A DNA stretch of 64,000 bases from an uncultured Paraglaciecola sp. GTDB lineage: Bacteria; Pseudomonadota; Gammaproteobacteria; Enterobacterales; Alteromonadaceae. The DNA lies in the NCBI RefSeq assembly GCF_913020055.1, contig NZ_CAJWCF010000005.1, positions 1-64,000 of the forward strand. Reading direction: 5' to 3'. The notes beneath the pieces were generated by a model, which saw only the letters and a list, made by a program, of their open reading frames with translations, was not told where the DNA came from and searched no databases. The first letter of the stretch is position 1, and every line of letters starts with the position of its first letter. Of the stretch, positions 58,001-64,000 are shown piece by piece. The position numbers were made by a program, and so were the translations under genes.

Positions 58001-58572
58001 ACCCTGCCGGTTCGGGTCAATTCCAGATAAAAGCGATCTGCAAAATGTTGCTGATAAAACTGAGTGACATTAGCTGCGATATCCATATTGCCTTTGGTCA
58101 GCAGCATACCTAAATCGCCCGATTTACCTCCAGATAGGATAATCACACCTTTGTTGTGTTCAACTAACCAATCTCTATCGATTGCCGCTCTATCTTTAAT
58201 ACTGCCGCGTAAATAGGCCTTAGAGATCAATAGGGTGATGTTTTTGTAGCCATCGTTATCCATTGCCAACAATGTTAGGCGAAACAACGAGTCTTCTATT
58301 TGGTCACTTTGTACCCAAAAGTCCACACCAATGATGGGTTTGATACCGTTATCATGCGCCTGACTATAGAACTTCACCAAGCCACACATGTTCATCTGGT
58401 CAGTAATAGCCACTGCCGGCATATTTAATTTTTTAACATGGGCAATAAGAGGTTTAACCTTATTTAGCCCATCCAACATGGAATAGTCGCTATGCACACG
58501 CAAATGTACAAAATCGACTGCTGGTTGCGGTGTTTGTTCTGTTTGTTCTGCTTGTTCTGTTTGCTCTGTCAT
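55060..58572 (-). CDS. dnaE: DNA polymerase III alpha subunit
   Basis: The replicative polymerase subunit, 1170 residues (E. coli 1160). The PHP domain starts at [14 protein letters not shown] (about 21-35). The polymerase palm has [15 protein letters not shown] with the catalytic Asp pair near 402 and 404. [29 protein letters not shown], a helix-hairpin-helix region and a C-terminal OB fold follow. The extreme N-terminus is an unusual TEQ-rich stretch (about 2-14) encoded by short near-repeats. Its ATG directly abuts the rnhB stop codon. Confidence 0.98.
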   Translation of the reverse strand: MTEQTEQAEQTEQTPQPAVDFVHLRVHSDYSMLDGLNKVKPLIAHVKKLNMPAVAITDQMNMCGLVKFYSQAHDNGIKPIIGVDFWVQSDQIEDSLFRLTLLAMDNDGYKNITLLISKAYLRGSIKDRAAIDRDWLVEHNKGVIILSGGKSGDLGMLLTKGNMDIAANVTQFYQQHFADRFYLELTRTGRVGEEDYIHRAVDWAHQFDLPVVATNEVCFVDRQYFDAHEIRVAIHDGYTLNDPRRPKQYSEQQYLRTAEEMAELFSDIPEAIQNTVEIAKRCNVTVQLGTYFLPDFPTEGMDIKDFLVKVSEEGLERRLAFLFPDEQVRIEKRPEYDERLAIELKVINQMGFPGYFLIVMEFIQWSKDNNIPVGPGRGSGAGSLVAYALDITDLDPLEYDLLFERFLNPERVSMPDFDVDFCMDRRDEVIDHVAEMYGRDAVSQIITFGTMAAKAVVRDVGRVLGHPYGFVDRISKLIPPTPGMTLEKAFVEEPRLPELYNEDEDVKELIDMCRILEGCTRNAGKHAGGVVIAPTVITDFAPLYCDDEGKNPVTQFDKNDVETAGLVKFDFLGLRTLTIIQWATDMIKSGKGIDVDIAAIPLVDAKCFRVLQNAETTAVFQLESRGMKELIKRLKPDSFEDIIALVALFRPGPLQSGMVDNFIDRKHGREAVSYPDAEYQHECLKEILQPTYGIILYQEQVMQIAQVMSGYSLGGADLLRRAMGKKKLEEMEKQRESFETGAKENGIDPNLAIKIFDLVEKFAGYGFNKSHSAAYALVSYQTLWLKTHYPAEFMAAVMSADMDNSDKIVTLVDECNRMGLTILPPDVNAGSHKFTVDEEGRIVYGIGAVKGVGEGPIEAIIEAREEHDKFSDLFDFCAKIDLKRINKRVLEKLVLAGALDNLGSHRASLMSSLPDALAAAGQHAKDKTSGQSDMFGLLTTEPEEVQQAFADVPPWPEKVWLDGEKTTLGLYLTGHPINQYLSEIKHYAPCRLVDLKPTNRDQTAFAVGLVLGVRVMTNKRGRRWALVTLDDKSARVDVRFFPDMLEQYEELLQEDKILVISGQVSFDEFSGGNTMSARDAMDLVQAREKNAKGLQVHLESSWCNSSTVAKLQTILQPYQGGSCPVQIHYVHPDAKVNLTLGAQWYVTPQDELLYDLQQLLGKPQVDLEFH

Positions 58573-59184
58573 TTAAACACCCGCCAATTGACCGTCACGC
58601 ATAACTAGAGACTGCTGAACCGGCTTAAAACTCATTCGATATTGAGGTAATGGTCCAAGCTCCGCTAGCTTAGCCAAATGAAATGCTGTGGGGTATCCCT
58701 TATGTTTGGCAAAGCCATATTCTGGGTATTGTTGATCCAAATCCAACATTTCCTTATCCCGGGTTACTTTTGCAATAATGGAAGCGGCTGAAATTTCTGC
58801 AATTAAACCATCACCTTTGACCACGGCTTCACTCGAATAATCCCATTTTGGACAACGGTTTCCATCTACCATCACATGAGTTGGTTGTATCGACAATCCT
58901 TGTACCGCTCGGGTCATCGCCAACATGGTGGCCTGCAAAATATTTAGCTGGTCAATTTCTGCTGGACTGGCTCGGCCAATTGACCAAGCTAAGGCATATT
59001 GTTTAATTTCTGCAGCCAAAATATCGCGTTTTTTCTCAGATAATTTTTTTGAGTCTGCCAATCCAACTATTTTGTGCTTTGGATCAAGGATAACGGCTGC
59101 TGTCACCACATCACCCACTAAAGGGCCGCGCCCTACTTCATCTACGCCGGCAATAAACTGATTCATGTCCTTTTTTGGGCTCAT
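58573..59184 (-). CDS. rnhB: Ribonuclease HII
   Basis: Removes ribonucleotides and RNA primers from DNA. The catalytic acids are in [15 protein letters not shown] (Asp15, Glu16), MVDGN and the later [13 protein letters not shown] block. [11 protein letters not shown] is the family signature loop. Length 203 (E. coli 198). It overlaps lpxB by 4 bp and runs straight into dnaE. Confidence 0.97.
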   Translation of the reverse strand: MSPKKDMNQFIAGVDEVGRGPLVGDVVTAAVILDPKHKIVGLADSKKLSEKKRDILAAEIKQYALAWSIGRASPAEIDQLNILQATMLAMTRAVQGLSIQPTHVMVDGNRCPKWDYSSEAVVKGDGLIAEISAASIIAKVTRDKEMLDLDQQYPEYGFAKHKGYPTAFHLAKLAELGPLPQYRMSFKPVQQSLVMRDGQLAGV

Positions 59185-60341
59185 GGCTGTTGCTCAATTA
59201 ATTTAGCCACTGCCAATGCCGACTGCACATCAGCATCTTTTTTAAGTGACTTATGAAGGGATTCAAATTTAGTAATGAGTGACTGTTGCTCATCACCGTT
59301 TTGTGCGGTCAGCATAGGCAATAGTAACGTGCTTATTGTTTCTGGCGTCACATCGTCTTGTAACAACTCTGGAATTAACTTCTCATCTGCTAATACATTG
59401 GGTAAAGCAAAATATTTTGCTTTGTATAACCACTTCATCATTTGATAGGTCAAGCTACTTAACTTATATGCTGTCACCATATTTCTTTTACATAACATGG
59501 CTTCAAGCGTAGCTGTTCCAGATGCTAATAATACGGCATCAGAGGCAATCATGACTTCTCTGGCATGGCCTATGACCACTTGTATAGTCAAATCTGGCGT
59601 GTGGGTTTGGATATATTCATCAACCTGATCTTTACGTTGACGATTGACCACTGGAATTAACACTTTTAACCTTGGTATCTCTGACTTTAATAACAAACAA
59701 GATTGGATAAACACATCGAGTAATGTATCCACCTCTCGTTGTCTACTGCCTGGCAATACAGCTAAAACGACCTCTTCATCTTTAAGTTGCAACGAATGAC
59801 GAGCTTTTTGTTTATCTGGCTTGATAGCAATATCATCGGCCATAGTGTGGCCTACAAATTCACATGGAATGTGGTGCTTGTCATATACTTGTTTTTCACA
59901 GGGGAAGATACTCAAGACTAGGTTGGTCGCTTTGGCTATCTTAAATATACGTTTTTCACGCCATGCCCAAACCGTAGGGCTGACATATTGCACAGTTTTA
60001 ATACCATGCTTTTTAAGTTTTAATTCAAGTCCCAAATTAAAATCAGGCGCGTCGACGCCAATAAACACATCAGGTGGGTTAAGCAAAAAATGGTTTAGCA
60101 TCGATTTACGCACAAACATTAATCTGCGGATCCTTGACAAGACTTCAACTAATCCCATCACTGACAGTTCTTCCATATCAAACAAACTTTGGCAACCTTG
60201 CGCCTGCATTTTTGGCCCAGCGATACCTTCAAAAGTAGCATTTGGATAACGCTTTTTGAGTTGTTTGATAAGACCTGCGGCAAGAATGTCGCCTGACGCT
60301 TCGCCAGCAACTATACCTACCTTAAGTGTTTTTTCGCTCAT
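59181..60341 (-). CDS. lpxB: Lipid-A-disaccharide synthase
   Basis: A GT19 glycosyltransferase that joins UDP-diacylglucosamine and lipid X to give the lipid A disaccharide, at the inner face of the membrane. Typical stretches: [51 protein letters not shown] and [11 protein letters not shown]. Length 386 (E. coli 382). It starts 3 bp after lpxA. Confidence 0.97.
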   Translation of the reverse strand: MSEKTLKVGIVAGEASGDILAAGLIKQLKKRYPNATFEGIAGPKMQAQGCQSLFDMEELSVMGLVEVLSRIRRLMFVRKSMLNHFLLNPPDVFIGVDAPDFNLGLELKLKKHGIKTVQYVSPTVWAWREKRIFKIAKATNLVLSIFPCEKQVYDKHHIPCEFVGHTMADDIAIKPDKQKARHSLQLKDEEVVLAVLPGSRQREVDTLLDVFIQSCLLLKSEIPRLKVLIPVVNRQRKDQVDEYIQTHTPDLTIQVVIGHAREVMIASDAVLLASGTATLEAMLCKRNMVTAYKLSSLTYQMMKWLYKAKYFALPNVLADEKLIPELLQDDVTPETISTLLLPMLTAQNGDEQQSLITKFESLHKSLKKDADVQSALAVAKLIEQQP

Positions 60342-60344
60342 GAG

Positions 60345-61112
60345 TTAGCGCGCAATTCCTCGAGAAGAATGGGCTACAAAATCAGCCAAGAGTCGTATCT
60401 CGGGTAAGTTACCTGGCATAGACAAAATCAAACTAACGGCCTCTTCAGCTCCATGACCTTGTCTATATAATATTTTATAGGCGCGTTTAATTTGCAAAAT
60501 AGTGTCGCTAGTAAAACCACGACGTTTTAGACCTTCGGAGTTAATACCACGAGGCCTACTATCATTTCCTAACATAACAAAAGGTGGTACGTCAGCTAAA
60601 ACTATCGCCCCTCCACCCACGAAACTGTGATCGCCTATACGACAAAATTGATGTGAGGCTGTCGCGCCGCCCATAATCACCCAATCACCAATGTGAACAT
60701 GTCCTGCAAGTATTGCACTAGTCGCCAAGATACTATTGTTGCCAATCACACAATCATGCGCCACGTGTACAAAACACATCAAAAGGTTATTCGAACCAAT
60801 TTTAGTCACACTATTATCTTGAATGGTGCCACGATGAATGGTTACCGACTCACGGATGATATTGTTGTCACCTATAATGAGTTCGGTAGGCTCTCCAGCA
60901 TATTTTTTATCTTGGCAATCTTCGCCAACAGAAGCGAACTGAAAAATATGATTGCCTTTGCCAATGCTAGTTTTCCCTTTGACTACGACATGAGATTCAA
61001 GCACGGTGTCATCACCTATACTGACATCAGCATCAATTAGGCAAAATGCCCCAATCGAGACATTCTTACCCAGTTTGGCAGAGGGGTGCACAACGGCAGT
61101 AGAATGGATCAC
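60345..61112 (-). CDS. lpxA: UDP-N-acetylglucosamine acyltransferase
   Basis: First enzyme of lipid A synthesis, transferring a 3-hydroxyacyl chain from ACP to UDP-GlcNAc. A left-handed beta-helix of hexapeptide repeats (AVVHPSAKLGKNVSIGAFCLI onward) is followed by a helical C-terminus. The catalytic His lies in CFVHVAHDCVIGN. Length 255, slightly under E. coli's 262. It is 3 bp after fabZ. Confidence 0.97.
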   Translation of the reverse strand: MIHSTAVVHPSAKLGKNVSIGAFCLIDADVSIGDDTVLESHVVVKGKTSIGKGNHIFQFASVGEDCQDKKYAGEPTELIIGDNNIIRESVTIHRGTIQDNSVTKIGSNNLLMCFVHVAHDCVIGNNSILATSAILAGHVHIGDWVIMGGATASHQFCRIGDHSFVGGGAIVLADVPPFVMLGNDSRPRGINSEGLKRRGFTSDTILQIKRAYKILYRQGHGAEEAVSLILSMPGNLPEIRLLADFVAHSSRGIAR

Positions 61113-61115
61113 TTG

Positions 61116-61562
61116 TTACAATTTCCTCATAGCACACATAAACTCAGCTTCACATGCAGGTTTTCCATCCACACTAGCCACACCATGAAACTTCCAAATT
61201 CCACGACGTTCCTTAATTAAGGTGACTTCCATATCCATGCGGTCGCCTGGTACTACCGGCATTTTAAAGCGCGCTTTATCTATACCTGCATAGAGATATA
61301 AATCGTCAGAATTTCCTGCAGTTTTAAAACCTAATACACCAGCCACTTGGGCTAAGGCTTCTAGGATCATGACACCCGGAAAGATCGGTTTACCTGGAAA
61401 ATGCCCCGTAAAACAAGGTTCGTTAAAGGTGATATTTTTATAAGCGGAGATAGACTCATTCAGAGTGTAATCCGTCACTCTATCTACTAATAGAAATGGA
61501 TAACGATGGGGAAGTAACTCCATGATATCTTCTATTTCGAGAGTATTTAAATTATTAGCCAA
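61116..61562 (-). CDS. fabZ: 3-hydroxyacyl-ACP dehydratase FabZ
   Basis: A hotdog dehydratase of fatty acid elongation. [12 protein letters not shown] holds the catalytic His, and [20 protein letters not shown] the catalytic Glu and central helix. Length 148 (E. coli 151). It sits between lpxD and lpxA, the usual order that balances phospholipid and lipid A synthesis. Confidence 0.98.
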   Translation of the reverse strand: MANNLNTLEIEDIMELLPHRYPFLLVDRVTDYTLNESISAYKNITFNEPCFTGHFPGKPIFPGVMILEALAQVAGVLGFKTAGNSDDLYLYAGIDKARFKMPVVPGDRMDMEVTLIKERRGIWKFHGVASVDGKPACEAEFMCAMRKL

Positions 61563-61601
61563 AAGGTGTTCTCCTAAACTAACCAGTCGGTAGTTAAATC
61601 A

Positions 61602-62636
61602 CTACAGCTGCTGGCTTTTTTCCAATGTTTTGACGCGCTGATTGAGGCTAGTAATATTTCGTAATGCTACCATGTTTTTACGCCATTCTCTGTTGGCTGA
61701 AGCAGGTATACCAGAAGAATACACACCTGGCTCTGAAATACTTTTGGTGACCATACTCATGCCAGTAAAAACCACATTGTCACAAATGGTAATGTGACCA
61801 TTGATGCCCACTAAACCAGCCATGCTGCAATTTTTACCAATAACAGTACTGCCTGCAATCACAGAACATGCCGCCATTGCAGTATTTTCACCAATTTCAA
61901 CGTTATGTGCAATTTGGCATTGATTGTCGATGATCACGCCATCAGCCAAAATAGTATTGTCCAAGGCACCACGATCTATTGTAGTACTAGCGCCAATTTC
62001 TACTCTGTTACCAATGATTACGCTGCCAAGCTGAGGGATTTTAATCCATTGACCATTCTCATTGGCATAACCAAAACCATCACTACCGATCACGGTATTG
62101 GCTTGCACCAAACAATCTGTACCCATTATCACATTATGATAAATAGTCACATTGGCCCATAATTTTGTATTAGCACCCAGCTGTACGTTTTTACCAACAA
62201 AACAGCCTGCACCAATCACAACATTATTGCCAAGTATCACTCCTGACTCAATAACAGCATTCGCACCAATTTTAACGTCTTGCCCTAGTTTGACATTTTC
62301 ACCAATGACAGCGTGAGGGGATACCTCATGCGCGGGTTCTGGTGTTGTATCTAGCAATTGTGCCGCTTTAGCAAACCCTACATAGGGGTTTTTCATAACA
62401 AGGGCGGAACAGTTGCAATGGGGTAATTCGTCTGGGTGCAAAATAACGGCTTGCGCCATCGTGTCCTGAAGCTGGCTACGATACTTACTATTTGACAAAA
62501 AGGAAATCTGACCATTGCCAGCTTTCACTAAAGTAGATAAACCACTAATGAGTGTATCTTGAGTATCAGCCCCAGATAGGTGCAACTCGGCACCTATGCT
62601 CTGGGCTAATTGAATAAGACTAATTGCGTGACTCAA
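61602..62636 (-). CDS. lpxD: UDP-3-O-(3-hydroxyacyl)glucosamine N-acyltransferase
   Basis: Third lipid A enzyme, adding an N-linked hydroxyacyl chain. The N-terminal uridine-binding domain ([15 protein letters not shown]) is followed by hexapeptide repeats, with the catalytic His in [11 protein letters not shown], and a C-terminal helix. The ORF track begins at ATG 62681, overlapping skp by 17 bp. I prefer TTG at 62636: GGAGG stands 4 nt ahead, the start then reads [11 protein letters not shown] like the E. coli N-terminus, and the 344 residues match E. coli's 341. The extra 15 residues of the longer form look non-native. Confidence 0.92.
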   Translation of the reverse strand: MSHAISLIQLAQSIGAELHLSGADTQDTLISGLSTLVKAGNGQISFLSNSKYRSQLQDTMAQAVILHPDELPHCNCSALVMKNPYVGFAKAAQLLDTTPEPAHEVSPHAVIGENVKLGQDVKIGANAVIESGVILGNNVVIGAGCFVGKNVQLGANTKLWANVTIYHNVIMGTDCLVQANTVIGSDGFGYANENGQWIKIPQLGSVIIGNRVEIGASTTIDRGALDNTILADGVIIDNQCQIAHNVEIGENTAMAACSVIAGSTVIGKNCSMAGLVGINGHITICDNVVFTGMSMVTKSISEPGVYSSGIPASANREWRKNMVALRNITSLNQRVKTLEKSQQL

Positions 62637-62664
62637 AGTACCTCCGTTCGAACCACTAAGCGAT

Positions 62665-63180
62665 CTAGTTGATTTTACCAACTTGCTCTAGAACCGATTT
62701 AGAAATTTCATTTTCTGGATTAATAAAAGCGACAGCATTAGAGTTCAATATTACGTCGTATTTTTCTTTTGCCGCTACTGCGTCAATGCCTTGTTTAATC
62801 AAACCTAACAACTTATTTTGTTCTTCTTGTAAACGCTTTTGGATTTCTTGTTGTAAGGGCTGAGCTTTACCAGTGTACTCATCACGTAAAGCGATGATTT
62901 TCCCTTCAAGTTCAGTTTTTTCTTTGGCGCTCATAGTCGCTGCATCACGCTGGTTTTTTTCCATATAATACTTGATGTCTTTTTCTAAACGACTGACTTC
63001 TTCTGTTTTATCTTTGAATTCAGCCGCGATAGTCGCTTGAATACTAGCAGCTTGTGGCATAGATTGAAAAACACCCTGTACATTCACAACACCAATTTTT
63101 TGTTCCGCAAGTACAGCTGAACTAACCATAGCGGTTGATAATAATGCACCTGCAATTAAACTTTTAGTAAACTTTTTCAA
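62665..63180 (-). CDS. skp: Periplasmic chaperone Skp (OmpH)
   Basis: Carries unfolded outer membrane proteins across the periplasm. The signal peptide is at about 1-25 (ending AVLAEQ). The mature protein starts with a short strand ([11 protein letters not shown]), then long helical tentacles (charged coiled coil, about 55-125), and closes with the strand [17 protein letters not shown]. Length 171 (E. coli 161). It lies 54 bp after bamA. Confidence 0.95.
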   Translation of the reverse strand: MKKFTKSLIAGALLSTAMVSSAVLAEQKIGVVNVQGVFQSMPQAASIQATIAAEFKDKTEEVSRLEKDIKYYMEKNQRDAATMSAKEKTELEGKIIALRDEYTGKAQPLQQEIQKRLQEEQNKLLGLIKQGIDAVAAKEKYDVILNSNAVAFINPENEISKSVLEQVGKIN

Positions 63181-63234
63181 AAGGAACTCCTACTTCTTAT
63201 TGTTGTTCTACGGTCAGTCTATCCCAACCAAAAA

Positions 63235-64000
63235 TTAAAATGTTTGACCAATGTTGAAAGTGAAGAATTTAGAATCATCACCTTCTCTGTCTTGAATCAC
63301 TTTCGAGAAACTAAACACCATCGGCCCCATAGGTGATAGCCATTGTACAGAAACTCCACCCGATGCTCTATAGAGTGATGGGTCACTATAATCAATTAAA
63401 CCATCATCGTTGAATGAATTATTCACATTTAGCGTTTTATAACGATCGAAATCGAATTCGGTATCCCAAACATTACCTACATCGACAAATAAACTAGTAC
63501 GTACTGAGTTATCAAAATCGACTTCAACAAAGGGTGTCGGCACGATTAACTCAATGCCACCCAAAATCATGGCATTACCGCCTAATGAACGAGTAGAAAT
63601 TGAGATTGAATCGTTAGAGTTGTCACCTAAAATCACTTTGCCATTGGGGTCTGTGATGACTCTAGATGGTGTCACCTGAACACCACGGGGTCCTACTGTA
63701 TTGTTTTCAAACCCTCTTAGTGAATCAGATCCTCCTGCGGTGAAATGTTGGGTGAATGGTAATATTTGATCAATACCACCCACGTCTCCATAACCGTTAC
63801 CATAACCCATTTTCAACCTGGCTAAGAACGACCAACGCTGATTGCGCGACAATGGGAAATACCATTTTCCATCAAGTTCTGTTTTAAAATAGTTAACATC
63901 CGAGTTTGGCGTAGTGATACCAAATGATGCTCGCTGTGATGAACCTGCTGTCGGGAATATCCCTCGGTTAAGGGTGCTACGAGACCAAGCTACTGAAGCT
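63235..64000 (-). CDS. bamA: Outer membrane assembly factor BamA, C-terminal part
   Basis: Partial: the 5' part lies beyond the window. The frame is open from 64000 to the stop at 63235-63237, so about 255 C-terminal residues are here; the track's 205-residue version only begins at an internal Met. The sequence is the outer-membrane beta-barrel: GGSDSLRGFENNTVGPRG is the conserved loop 6 VRGF/Y-type motif, and the last strand ends in Phe (FNIGQTF), the beta-signal. BamA inserts beta-barrel proteins into the outer membrane. Position directly before skp-lpxD confirms the assignment. Confidence 0.96.
   Translation of the reverse strand, partial: ASVAWSRSTLNRGIFPTAGSSQRASFGITTPNSDVNYFKTELDGKWYFPLSRNQRWSFLARLKMGYGNGYGDVGGIDQILPFTQHFTAGGSDSLRGFENNTVGPRGVQVTPSRVITDPNGKVILGDNSNDSISISTRSLGGNAMILGGIELIVPTPFVEVDFDNSVRTSLFVDVGNVWDTEFDFDRYKTLNVNNSFNDDGLIDYSDPSLYRASGGVSVQWLSPMGPMVFSFSKVIQDREGDDSKFFTFNIGQTF

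Noticed and set aside
58525-58572. Short near-repeats at the dnaE start as a phase-variation tract
   Set aside because: The TEQ-coding repeats are imperfect and few. Changes of one unit would keep the frame, so a switch is unlikely, although the TEQ stretch itself may be non-native and the true start may be later.
59821-60249. 142-codon plus-strand ORF
   Set aside because: Antisense shadow of lpxB; no independent support.

Overview
The window is chromosomal DNA of a marine-type gammaproteobacterium, most likely Alteromonadales (Alteromonadaceae, Paraglaciecola/Glaciecola-like). This rests on gammaproteobacterial synteny (bamA-skp-lpxD-fabZ-lpxA-lpxB-rnhB-dnaE-accA, ybgC-tolQRAB-pal-cpoB-tRNA-Lys, aspS-nudB-ruvCAB), moderately low GC with AT-rich intergenic DNA, and a LiuR-type MerR-controlled leucine degradation operon. 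The genus is an inference. No phage, insertion sequence, integron or CRISPR array was seen.

Layout. 1-12.5 kb: ettA; an 11-repeat Ig-like (BIG2) lipoprotein; radA on the minus strand; divergent from it a large double-PilZ protein, followed by a receiver-TPR protein whose receiver lacks the phosphoacceptor Asp. 12.5-16.7 kb, minus: a YgfF-type dehydrogenase, kynureninase overlapping an exported alpha/beta hydrolase, and an acetyl-CoA acetyltransferase. 16.7-23.8 kb, plus: liuR-liuABCDE, which takes isovaleryl-CoA (from leucine) to acetoacetate and acetyl-CoA; the divergent thiolase can finish the route. A perfect 8+2+8 palindrome sits in the liuR promoter. 23.8-33 kb: a small membrane protein, an Lgt that reads like the Bacteroidetes form, a single-domain response regulator facing an unknown STAS-like protein, an FtrA/GlxA-type regulator, an orphan glgC, a hydrolase, a Spinster-type MFS carrier, a thioesterase and an HDOD protein.

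33-44 kb, minus: tRNA-Lys(UUU), the Tol-Pal envelope complex operon, a 600-bp gap, Holliday junction enzymes ruvCAB, nudB and aspS. The gap ends in a strong plus-strand terminator with no plus-strand gene in front of it, the best candidate here for an unannotated small RNA. 44-52.6 kb, plus: an ABC ATPase with a permease/M1-aminopeptidase fusion, a class III CoA-transferase, a gene broken by a single in-frame TGA, and a second receiver-TPR protein (paralogue of the one at 10.9 kb), also lacking the phosphoacceptor. 52.6-64 kb, minus: tilS, then the envelope/lipid A/replication cluster accA-dnaE-rnhB-lpxB-lpxA-fabZ-lpxD-skp-bamA, with bamA cut by the window end.

Most of the window is core genome. 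The parts worth a second look are the candidate sRNA, the two pseudo-receiver TPR paralogues, the atypical Lgt, the one-stop pseudogene, the ABC-peptidase fusion, and several start-site decisions (lpxD TTG, liuC internal ATG, a response regulator without ATG).
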